30,756 bases of DNA, taken from positions 1 through 30,756 of IMG/VR virus record IMGVR_UViG_3300045256_000143; one strand, 5' to 3'. This document shows, in pieces, positions 6,448-13,083 of the stretch. Every line of letters begins with the position of its first letter. Positions within the stretch are counted from its first letter, which is position 1. The stretch is from a virus. The notes below the pieces were generated by a model that saw nothing but the letters and a program-made list of their open reading frames with translations, did no database searches and was not told the origin of the DNA. The position numbers and the translations under genes were made by a program.

Positions 6448-6672
6448 TCAGCTCGCCACGTCTTGGTAGTCGTGGAGGAAGTTTCCGATGGCCCACGCTC
6501 CGCGTTTGCACGCGGCGGCGTAGTCTTTGCTAAACCGGTTTGCGTCGTCGCCCGGCTGGAAATAGGCGGTTTTTCCCGTGTTGTTGAATCGCAGGGTTAC
6601 GCCGCCAGCCCAATCACGGTAGACGGTCCACCAAAGCCCCTTGTCGGCCAGGTGCGCGTGCTTGTTTTCCAT
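6448..6672 (-). CDS. Small hypothetical protein
   Basis: This 74-residue product has several aromatic residues (LWWTVYRDWAGGVTLRF, then TAYFQPGDDANRF) and a helical end (YAAACKRGAWAIGNFLHDYQ). I read it as a small compact alpha/beta protein of unknown function. ATG 6672 comes 3 nt after the stop of the upstream gene. It is the last gene before the hairpin at 6414-6439. The context beside an antirestriction gene makes an anti-defence role possible, but no motif shows it. Confidence 0.75.
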   Translation of the reverse strand: MENKHAHLADKGLWWTVYRDWAGGVTLRFNNTGKTAYFQPGDDANRFSKDYAAACKRGAWAIGNFLHDYQDVAS

Positions 6673-6675
6673 GGC

Positions 6676-6978
6676 CTACTCCAATTCGTTCGCGGCGTAG
6701 AAGTCGCGCAATTCGTTCGCAATTGCGGCCTGTTCGGCGCGCGATAGAGATTCGAATGCCGCAAGGTCCGGTCGGTCGCCAAACGTCCGTGCGATCAGCA
6801 CGGCGCTTGCGCGCTTGCGCAGGTAGGATCGCAACGCAAGGCCGGACGGTATGTGTGAAACGGTCCACGTTTTACCGCTCGGAATCGTGCGGTGCACGCA
6901 AAGGCATCCGTGCGTTACAGCGGCGACCGGAATCGGTTTGTCGGCGTTCATTTTCGGTTTGAATTTAATGCGTTTCAT
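6676..6978 (-). CDS. Hypothetical protein following ardC
   Basis: This 100-residue product is not recognised. It starts with a lysine-rich stretch (MKRIKFKPKMNADK), has a likely beta-rich core (GKTWTVSHIPSGLALRSYL) and a helical end with LSRAEQAAIANELRDFYA. The SHIPSG-x-A pattern recurs in small proteins of conjugative plasmids and phages. ATG 6978 overlaps the ardC stop (ATGA), so it is translationally coupled to ArdC and made in similar amounts. This suggests that the two act together or at the same stage. Confidence 0.75.
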   Translation of the reverse strand: MKRIKFKPKMNADKPIPVAAVTHGCLCVHRTIPSGKTWTVSHIPSGLALRSYLRKRASAVLIARTFGDRPDLAAFESLSRAEQAAIANELRDFYAANELE

Positions 6979-7949
6979 CGGTCGGGCCCTCCCGTTCGAG
7001 CGGCGAGCGCGGCGGAGTATTCGTCCGCTGCGCTTTCGTCGTCTTCGGTTTCGCTCGCCCCGTGCAGGTACGCGGCGGCCTTTTCGGCAGCCGCCGCGGC
7101 CGAGAAAAGAGCTTTCGGGTGGTCTTCGAAAAGCTTGATCCAGGACGCAATATAGCTCGCGTGGTCCGCCCGCTCATGGTTCGGTATTTCCAGATCGGCG
7201 CAGAGATACGCAGCGCCCAGTTCGGCGGTTAGTTCTTCGAAGGCGTAGTTTGCACTGCCGAATCGAGTCATGGGCTTGAAACGATCAAGGCGTGACGCGT
7301 GGCCCGTCCAGTGCGTCAGCTCGTGCAGCAGTGTTCCGTAGTACGCAGAAGGCGTTTTGAACGATACGCGCGCGGGCATGCACACTTGGTCAAAGGCGGG
7401 GATGTAGTACGCGCGCCCGTCTGTGCTGTCGCCGATGTGCGCGCCGGTTGCGCGGGCGAAAGCTTCCGCCGCTTCATAGCGTTCGAATTCGCTCGGCAGC
7501 TTCGGCGCGGCGTTGGCGATGTAGCGTTCCGGCAGGTTGTCGCATTGCTCGGCGTTGAAAACGGTGTAGGCGCGCATGAAGGGAACGGTTTTCGTTTCGC
7601 CCGTGCTGGCGTCGCGCACCTTGGAGAATTTCCAGAAGCTGACGGGCGTCCCTTTTTCGCCCTTGCGCACACTGCCCTTATCCGCCAGCGCTTGGCGGAA
7701 GGTGAGCCAGTAGCGGCTCTTGTAGCCCTTTTGACGGGCGCGCAGCATGAGCCAGAACACATTCGCACCCCGATACGGTTTGCCGGTTGAGCGCAGCGGG
7801 CGCAGGAAGCCGCGCAGCGAATCGGCGGCGTTGATGGCAGTTCCTGCATCCCATTTCGGCGACCACGGGCGGGCGCCGTTGCGCAATTCGTCGAGAATAG
7901 CGGCGGTAATCTCTTGATAGGCTTCGGTTTTGGTTTGGCTCTTTGCCAT
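6975..7949 (-). CDS. ardC: ArdC-family antirestriction protein with zincin-like metallopeptidase domain
   Basis: The 324-residue product begins MAKSQTKTEAYQEITAAILD. Its N-terminal half carries the ssDNA-binding domain typical of ArdC and TraC-primase-type proteins (GTAINAADSLRGFLRPL is unusual, then YRGANVFWLMLRARQKGY and KGEKGTPVSFWK). The C-terminal half has the metallopeptidase motif HELTHWTGH at about 209-217, with the third zinc ligand expected in AFEELTAELGAAYL about 25 residues later. Known ArdC proteins bind incoming single-stranded DNA and protect it from restriction and related defences. ATG 7949 is chosen over the longer frame (8024) because AGAGGATCGCAAACC lies directly before it and the longer form would begin inside the promoter. 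It heads the minus operon from promoter P1. The RGFLRPLRSTGKPY linker seems to carry a short insertion relative to the usual form. Confidence 0.9.
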   Translation of the reverse strand: MAKSQTKTEAYQEITAAILDELRNGARPWSPKWDAGTAINAADSLRGFLRPLRSTGKPYRGANVFWLMLRARQKGYKSRYWLTFRQALADKGSVRKGEKGTPVSFWKFSKVRDASTGETKTVPFMRAYTVFNAEQCDNLPERYIANAAPKLPSEFERYEAAEAFARATGAHIGDSTDGRAYYIPAFDQVCMPARVSFKTPSAYYGTLLHELTHWTGHASRLDRFKPMTRFGSANYAFEELTAELGAAYLCADLEIPNHERADHASYIASWIKLFEDHPKALFSAAAAAEKAAAYLHGASETEDDESAADEYSAALAARTGGPDR

Positions 7950-8002
7950 GGTTTGCGATCCTCTGGTAGGTTGGGTGTTGCGTTGGCCCGCAACAGGTGT
8001 CG

Positions 8003-8031
8003 ACGTTAGCGGGGTACTAAACAACAGTCAA
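8003..8031 (-). promoter_or_regulatory. Promoter P1 of the ardC operon, with operator-like element
   Basis: On the minus strand, TTGACT (8031-8026) is followed after 17 bp by a weak TAACGT (8008-8003). The spacer and the first bases of the -10 box hold AGTACCCCGCTAA (8018-8006), the 13-mer also present in P2. On the plus strand the element extends to GGGTACTAAA, which is the end of iteron 4096-4111. Confidence 0.5.
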
Positions 8032-8062
8032 GCAACATGTAAACAACAAAGGGAGTTGGCAT

Positions 8063-8608
8063 ATGGGCGGCGCTCTAATAACGCAACCCGTTGAAAACCT
8101 TACGGAATTAGAAGAAAAATTCGTCGATGGGCTTTTCGACGGATTGTCGGCAACAGAAGCCGCGCGCAACGCAGGATACGGATCGCCCGGCACGGAAGGC
8201 CCGCGCATCGCCAGACGCCCGCGTGTTCAATTGGCTTTGCGAACCGCGTTGCTCGCACGTGTGGACGTCGAACTGACGCCGCTAGCGCTCGATACCCTGC
8301 GGGACACGTTGAACGCGGCTCCCGAACAGGTAAGCCATAGCGTCAAAATCAAAGCCGCTGAAACAATCCTCCGGTTTTCCAGCTTGGCGAAGCAGAATGA
8401 ACCAAAAGCGCCGGAAGAATTGGAGAAATCCCGCGTCCCGAACATGGACGATCTGAAACGTGTCGAGGCAATGCTTAACCAGGTGATCGCCGAAATGTCT
8501 AAACCTATGATAGAACTGGATAATTCCGGTCCGGCTCGGGATGTGGACAATTCTTTGCGCCCCCCGAACGATATCGAAAACGACGAAGCCGTTGATATAT
8601 TTGGCTAA
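8063..8608 (+). CDS. terS: Terminase small subunit
   Basis: The 181-residue product has the usual small-terminase start: LTELEEKFVDGLFDGLSATEAARNAGYGSP at about residues 13-42, a helix-turn-helix that recognises the packaging site, then RVQLALRTALLARVDVELTP and a helical oligomerisation region. It would bind phage DNA and hand it to the ATPase TerL. ATG 8063 follows AAAGGGAGTTGGCAT, a good ribosome site. It starts the plus-strand late operon, back to back with the ardC operon. Unusually, TerL does not follow directly: a fibre module of about 2.9 kb lies between the two. The C-terminal tail, with PPNDIENDEAVDIFG, is acidic, as in regions that contact TerL. Confidence 0.8.
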   Translation: MGGALITQPVENLTELEEKFVDGLFDGLSATEAARNAGYGSPGTEGPRIARRPRVQLALRTALLARVDVELTPLALDTLRDTLNAAPEQVSHSVKIKAAETILRFSSLAKQNEPKAPEELEKSRVPNMDDLKRVEAMLNQVIAEMSKPMIELDNSGPARDVDNSLRPPNDIENDEAVDIFG

Positions 8609-8684
8609 CCTCTGCCCCGGTAAGGGAGAGAAGCGGTCTCTTGATCGGCGCGACGCGGCGCGGCCAGCGCAGCCAGGCCCGCAG

Positions 8685-8706
8685 CCCGGGGTCGACCCCC
8701 GGGGGT
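8685..8706. other. Nested GC palindromes downstream of terS
   Basis: GGGGTCGACCCC (8688-8699) and ACCCCCGGGGGT (8695-8706) are two perfect, overlapping 12-bp palindromes. They lie in the 246-bp gap between terS and the fibre gene, which holds no evident gene. They could be part of a terminator, a cleavage or packaging site beside terS, or an operator. No function is shown. Confidence 0.45.
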
Positions 8707-8854
8707 ACACCCGCGCGCACGCGCGATTTTGCCTATCCCTTTTTCCGACAAAATTTTTGCATTTTCAGAAAGTTGGTACCCAAATCAGCGCTTTGTTGCG
8801 TTTGATCCACAACCAAGTTACCTTCCGCGCAACACCCGAACCCCCGCGCCCGCG

Positions 8855-9964
8855 ATGCCGCAGCCTCCCGCATACAGCCGCCAGGCGAATTTTACGCAGT
8901 GGTCGATCGACAACCCGTCGACTCCGCACCAAGGCGTTTCGATCGACGCGGAATTCAACGCGGTGAAAACCACGGTCGACGCGACGCTGGTCAATCTCGC
9001 CAAGATCCAGCGTGACGACGGCGCCGTCGCGAATAATTCGATCGGGCCGGATCAGCTTTCCAACGAGCTCGTGCTCGGCTTTCGCTCGGTGACGAATTGG
9101 GCGACCGCGACGGCGTATGTCGCGCGCGACGCGGTGTGGGTGAACGGCCGCACGCTGTACCGCTGCCTCGTCAGCCATACGTCGGCGGCGAGCTTCGCAA
9201 CCGACCTGGCGGCCAACCGCTGGCAGGTGATCGCCGATTACGCGCCGATCGTCGCGAGCGAAGCGACTGCGGTTGCCGCCGCTGCGACTGCGACGTCCGC
9301 TGCAAATTCCGCGACCGCGGCGCTGGCGACGTTTCAGGGGATTTATCGCGGCGCGTTTGCCGGCAGCCCCGCGGGGCCCCACGATCCGGGCGATCTTTAT
9401 TTCGATACGATCGCCAACGAGATGCGGGCGCGGAACGCGGGAAATTCGGCCTGGGTGAGCATCAACGCGGTCGTTCTCGGCCCCGCGCGCGTGACCGCGG
9501 CGGACACGACGAACGATTTTCTAAACCCGAAGCTTCTGGTCGCCGGCGGGTTGATCTCGAAAGCGGTCAACAACCCCGGCGCCAACGAGACGCTGACCTT
9601 CACACTCGATGAAGCGAGCGACGCGGAGATCGACGCCGGCGCGAACGGGACGAAGGTTGTGACCCCGCGCCGGGCCGCCCGCATCCGCGGGCTGCCGGTG
9701 AGCGTTCAGACCGCGAATTTCAACATCGTCGACGGGTTCGAATACATCGTCGACTGCACCGCCGGAAACGTGACGGCGACCCTGCCGGGATCGCCTGCGA
9801 CGACGTTCCGGGGCAGCATCGTCAAGCTTGGTGCGAACCGGCTGACGCTGGCGCGCAACGGCAACAAGATCATGGACCTTGCCGAGGATCTGGATGTCAC
9901 GGCGCGCTACGACGCGTTCGACATTCGGTGGCCCGGCGCCGGACACGGGTGGTTGACGGTATGA
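8855..9964 (+). CDS. Tail fibre / receptor-binding protein
   Basis: The 369-residue product starts with the virion-attachment domain common in podovirus fibres: residues 12-35 NFTQWSIDNPSTPHQ then GVSIDAEFNAV, followed by LAKIQRDDGAVANNSIGPDQL. Residues 79-128 form a small carbohydrate-binding-like module (VTNWATATAYVARDAVWV, then SHTSAASFATDL) resembling chitin-binding CBM5/12 repeats. An alanine-rich stalk (131-159) and a beta-rich distal part with FQGIYRGAFAG and PGDLYFDT follow. It should attach to the tail and bind the host surface. ATG 8855 is chosen because the conserved domain begins right after it. The frame is open upstream to TTG 8729, and no good Shine-Dalgarno is seen. Its stop overlaps the next gene by ATGA. 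Confidence 0.8.
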   Translation: MPQPPAYSRQANFTQWSIDNPSTPHQGVSIDAEFNAVKTTVDATLVNLAKIQRDDGAVANNSIGPDQLSNELVLGFRSVTNWATATAYVARDAVWVNGRTLYRCLVSHTSAASFATDLAANRWQVIADYAPIVASEATAVAAAATATSAANSATAALATFQGIYRGAFAGSPAGPHDPGDLYFDTIANEMRARNAGNSAWVSINAVVLGPARVTAADTTNDFLNPKLLVAGGLISKAVNNPGANETLTFTLDEASDAEIDAGANGTKVVTPRRAARIRGLPVSVQTANFNIVDGFEYIVDCTAGNVTATLPGSPATTFRGSIVKLGANRLTLARNGNKIMDLAEDLDVTARYDAFDIRWPGAGHGWLTV

Positions 9965-10575
9965 GCAACCGCGCACAATTTTTCCCCGGCAGCGGGCTTC
10001 ACCTTCGCGATTTTCGCGATATGCCGAAGCACCAGACCTACAATCTGCTCGGGCCCGGCGGCGGCGATCTGTACGGCCCGAATTTCGACGGTTGGACCGA
10101 AATCAACAACCGCGGGATCGTGAATTACACGGGGTTTTCGACCAACGTCTGGAAAACGATTCTGAACGTCAGCGGCGGCCCGGGTTGGATGTCGGGAATC
10201 GTCTGCCCGAAGACGCCGAACAGCACAGACACGATCGATGTTCGTGTCACGCTCGACGGTTCGGTTTTGACGTTCTCGCAAAGCGCGGAAAGCAACTCCG
10301 GTTTGTATATCGGTCACGCACTGCCCGGCAATTTTTTCACTACGGCCGGTGGCGCGTCTCGATCGCCGAACCTCAATGCGGCGCGTAATCGAAGCACATT
10401 CGATTCGTGGAACGGGGACAGCATTCGGGCGGTCCCGGTGGCGGCGTGCCTGTCGATGGGCGTGTCCCTGGTGCGCTTCGAACAGTCTCTGCTGGTCGAA
10501 ATTCGGGCCAGTAACGGCGTCGGCACGACCGGCGATTGTCATTCCGGCGTCCTCTACCAGATGCGCGGCGGGTGA
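9961..10575 (+). CDS. Probable fibre-associated virion protein
   Basis: This 204-residue product is glycine-, asparagine- and serine-rich and looks all-beta (GPGGGDLYGPNFDGW, IDVRVTLDGSVLTFSQ, SGLYIGHALPGNFF). No enzyme motif is visible. ATG 9961 overlaps the fibre stop (ATGA), so it is coupled to the fibre gene. I infer a second fibre component, a fibre chaperone or a distal receptor-binding tip. There is no C-type-lectin-like variable repeat, as would be expected if it were the target of a diversity-generating element. Confidence 0.7.
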   Translation: MSNRAQFFPGSGLHLRDFRDMPKHQTYNLLGPGGGDLYGPNFDGWTEINNRGIVNYTGFSTNVWKTILNVSGGPGWMSGIVCPKTPNSTDTIDVRVTLDGSVLTFSQSAESNSGLYIGHALPGNFFTTAGGASRSPNLNAARNRSTFDSWNGDSIRAVPVAACLSMGVSLVRFEQSLLVEIRASNGVGTTGDCHSGVLYQMRGG

Positions 10576-10581
10576 TGAACC

Positions 10582-10983
10582 ATGCCGACGATCGAACGCA
10601 TCGACGGCTTTAACGGCCAACCGACGCCCGGCGTACCGATACAGCCGGGCGACGTCGTTCGGGTGACGGACGGCGCGACGGTGATCGAGTATGTCGAGCC
10701 GGTTCCGAGCGATCCGCCAGCGCGGTCGCGACGACTCGATGGCGACGACATTCTTAAACTGTTCGTGACCTCGGGCGCGCTCACGCCCGACGCGGCCGGC
10801 GCCATGTTTTGGTCGCCGGAAATGGCGTTTTGGCGCGGGGTGATCCTGACGCAGAAAGACAAGGTGCGGAAGGAATCGCCGGATACCGCGGCATGGCTGC
10901 AAGCGATGATCGACGCGAATTTTCTGACGAACGTGCAGCGCGCCGCGTTCCTGGCGGCCTGGCCGATGGAGCCGGCGCCATGA
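10582..10983 (+). CDS. Hypothetical protein of the fibre module
   Basis: The 133-residue product has a beta-rich start (PIQPGDVVRVTDGATVIEYV), a proline linker, and a helical C-terminal half (DILKLFVTSGALTPDAAG, then WLQAMIDANFLTNVQRAAFL). The GDVVRVTDG-x-x-VIEYVEP start is found in small phage proteins near fibre genes; the role is unknown. It follows the previous gene by 6 nt and overlaps the next one by ATGA. A fibre assembly helper is a reasonable guess. Confidence 0.7.
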   Translation: MPTIERIDGFNGQPTPGVPIQPGDVVRVTDGATVIEYVEPVPSDPPARSRRLDGDDILKLFVTSGALTPDAAGAMFWSPEMAFWRGVILTQKDKVRKESPDTAAWLQAMIDANFLTNVQRAAFLAAWPMEPAP

Positions 10984-11249
10984 AGAAGCCGCTTCACCTT
11001 CTGGTTCGGGATTGGGCCTACAATGTCTTCCTGTCGTGGTCGCAGGCGTACAACGCGGCGACCGGCGGCGACCCTGACGAGAGCACGTCGTCGGTCATCG
11101 GCAAGACCCTGCGGGCGGGCAAGCCGCTGCGTCGCGATCACATCGTGATTTTCGCGATCGTGTCTCTCGTCGTGCCGAACCATTTCTACCGGTCGATCGA
11201 AGACGACGAAGGCGGCAATAGCGCCAAGCTGCGAAAGGAAATCGTATGA
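10980..11249 (+). CDS. Small hypothetical protein near the lysis-like gene
   Basis: The 89-residue product contains VRDWAYNVFLSWSQAYNAATGGD, a glycine/aspartate patch (GGDPDESTSS), then a hydrophobic stretch HIVIFAIVSLVVPNHFY that is weak for a membrane helix. I do not recognise its function, although the NAATGGDPDES pattern resembles small proteins found beside lysis genes in other phages. ATG 10980 overlaps the previous stop and its own stop overlaps the next start, so it is locked into the same translation chain. Confidence 0.7.
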   Translation: MKKPLHLLVRDWAYNVFLSWSQAYNAATGGDPDESTSSVIGKTLRAGKPLRRDHIVIFAIVSLVVPNHFYRSIEDDEGGNSAKLRKEIV

Positions 11250-11488
11250 TGCCGCCGTCGAATGACGAATTGCACACGCGCGTTTCCGTGCACGAAGCGG
11301 TTTGCGCCGAGCGTTACAAAGCCATCGAAGCGTCGATTACCGACCTGCAGGCGCAGATCAAGACGTCCGCCGAAGGTATGCAGGCACAGATCAACGCGAT
11401 CCAGTCGACCATGAAGCGTGTCGCCTGGGGCGTCGCCGGCGCGTTCGGCGGGATCGCGATCGAGCTCGCGAAAAGCTTTTTGAGCTGA
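11246..11488 (+). CDS. Holin-like small membrane protein with N-terminal coiled coil
   Basis: The 80-residue product has a soluble, heptad-like first part (SVHEAVCAERYKAIEASITD and AQIKTSAEGMQAQINAI), then one hydrophobic helix near the end, about residues 58-78 (RVAWGVAGAFGGIAIELAKS). This plan resembles XhlA/haemolysin-type accessory holin proteins, which sit in the inner membrane and help release endolysin. No endolysin is seen in the window, so the lysis role is inferred from topology alone. It begins ATGATG at 11246, overlapping the previous stop. Confidence 0.6.
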   Translation: MMPPSNDELHTRVSVHEAVCAERYKAIEASITDLQAQIKTSAEGMQAQINAIQSTMKRVAWGVAGAFGGIAIELAKSFLS

Positions 11489-11493
11489 CGCCC

Positions 11494-13083
11494 GTGTCCG
11501 CGCTTCTCGCCGATACGATGCAATTGGAGCGGCTGCGCGAGCAGCACCGCGACATTCGTCGTCAGATCCGCTTTCGGGAAGCGCACGACGATCTGCTGAC
11601 CTTTACCGAAGTGACGATGCCGGACCCCGAGGATCCCGATGATCCTCTGAAAACCGATTATCGCTCGTCGCTCTTTCACCGTTCGCTGGCAAACGCCCTG
11701 CAGCGCGTCGAACAGCGGCTCATTCCGTATCTCGCCATCTGCTGCCCGCCGCGCCACGGCAAGAGTGAGCTGTCTTCGCGCCGCCTGCCCGCCTGGTTCG
11801 CCGGCCGTCATCCGAGTTGGCACGTGATGATGGGCACGTACAACGAAACTTTCGCCGCCGACTTCGGCCGCGACGTGCGCAACATCATGCAGTCGGACCG
11901 CTACGGTCGCATTTTCCCCCGCGCGCGCCTGCAGAAAGGATCCGCGGCGTCGGACCGCATGCAAACGACGCTTGGCGGCATGCTGGCTTTCGTCGGTCGC
12001 GGCGGCTCGATCACCGGCCGCGGCGCGCATTTGATGATCGTCGACGACCCGCTGAAAAACAGCGAGGAAGCCGACAGCCCGGGTATCCGTGACGATCTGT
12101 GGCGGTGGTTCATCCGCGACGTGCTTTCGCGGCGCATGAACGATCGCTGCCCGGTGATTATCATTCAGACGCGGTGGCACGAGGACGATTTGGTGGGCCG
12201 GATCACCGATCCGAAAAACCCCCATTACCGTGCGGATTTCGCCAAGCAGTGGCACGTCATCAACATTCCCGCGCTGGCGGAAGCCAACGACCCGTTGGGG
12301 CGGCAGCCGGGCGAGCCGCTATGGCCCGAGCAGTTTGGACGTCAGTATTTCCTCGAATACAAGGCCGCGGATCCGCGCGGTTTTTCGGCGCTCTATCAGC
12401 AGCGGCCGAGCCCGGAGGAAGGGACGCATTTCAAGCAGGAAATGTTCGTCGAATACATGCCGCATCAGAAGCCGGCGAACCTTCGCTTGTATGTCGGCAG
12501 CGATCACGCGCTCGGCACCAAGCAGCAGAACGACCGGACGGCGATCGTGCTCGGCGGGCTCGACGAAGACGGCGTGTTGTGGCTCGACGAAAATTGCTGG
12601 TGGCAGCGCGCGCAGACGCACCACGTCGTCGAGCAAATGCTTTCGTTCCAGAAGCAGCACCACCCGATGCTGTGGTGGACCGAAGACGATCACATCACGC
12701 GCGGCATGGGGCCGTTTCTGCTGAAACGCATGCAGGAAACGAGCACCTTCATCAGCTTGAAAACGCTGACCGCGCACGCCGACCCCATGAAAAAGGTTTC
12801 GCCGTTTCATGCGCGCATGGCGATGGGCATGGTCCGGTGGCCGGCGTGGGCGCCGTGGTACCACGAGGCGCGCACCGAATTGCTCAATTTCCCGCAGGGC
12901 ACGCATGACGACTTCGTGATGGGCTGCGCTGCGCTCGGCCGCGGGCTCGCCGAAATGGTGTCGGCTGCGCCCCCGCCGACGAAACAGCGCGGCCCGGTGA
13001 CGGGTACGCTCGGCTGGGTGAAGGCGGCGTCCGAACAGCGCAAAAAGTTCGCTGAACGATTCTCGTTGCGTGGAGGCTTTTGA
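11494..13083 (+). CDS. terL: Terminase large subunit (packaging ATPase and nuclease)
   Basis: The 529-residue protein powers DNA packaging and cuts the concatemer. Walker A CCPPRHGKSEL is at about 83-93, Walker B LMIVDDP near 180, and the coupling motif IIQTRWHEDDL at about 223-233. The C-terminal RNase H-like nuclease has YVGSDHALG near 333, WWTEDDH near 393 and HDDFVMG near 471, supplying the acidic metal ligands. This is the Terminase_6 type. GTG 11494 is taken as the start, 6 nt after the previous stop; ATG 11518 is an alternative. The Shine-Dalgarno is weak for either. Its TGA overlaps the portal ATG as TGATG. Packaging type (headful or cohesive ends) cannot be read from sequence alone. 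Confidence 0.93.
   Translation: MSALLADTMQLERLREQHRDIRRQIRFREAHDDLLTFTEVTMPDPEDPDDPLKTDYRSSLFHRSLANALQRVEQRLIPYLAICCPPRHGKSELSSRRLPAWFAGRHPSWHVMMGTYNETFAADFGRDVRNIMQSDRYGRIFPRARLQKGSAASDRMQTTLGGMLAFVGRGGSITGRGAHLMIVDDPLKNSEEADSPGIRDDLWRWFIRDVLSRRMNDRCPVIIIQTRWHEDDLVGRITDPKNPHYRADFAKQWHVINIPALAEANDPLGRQPGEPLWPEQFGRQYFLEYKAADPRGFSALYQQRPSPEEGTHFKQEMFVEYMPHQKPANLRLYVGSDHALGTKQQNDRTAIVLGGLDEDGVLWLDENCWWQRAQTHHVVEQMLSFQKQHHPMLWWTEDDHITRGMGPFLLKRMQETSTFISLKTLTAHADPMKKVSPFHARMAMGMVRWPAWAPWYHEARTELLNFPQGTHDDFVMGCAALGRGLAEMVSAAPPPTKQRGPVTGTLGWVKAASEQRKKFAERFSLRGGF

Noticed and set aside
8855-10575. Possible diversity-generating retroelement target in the fibre genes
   Set aside because: No reverse transcriptase, template repeat or C-type-lectin variable end was found in the window.
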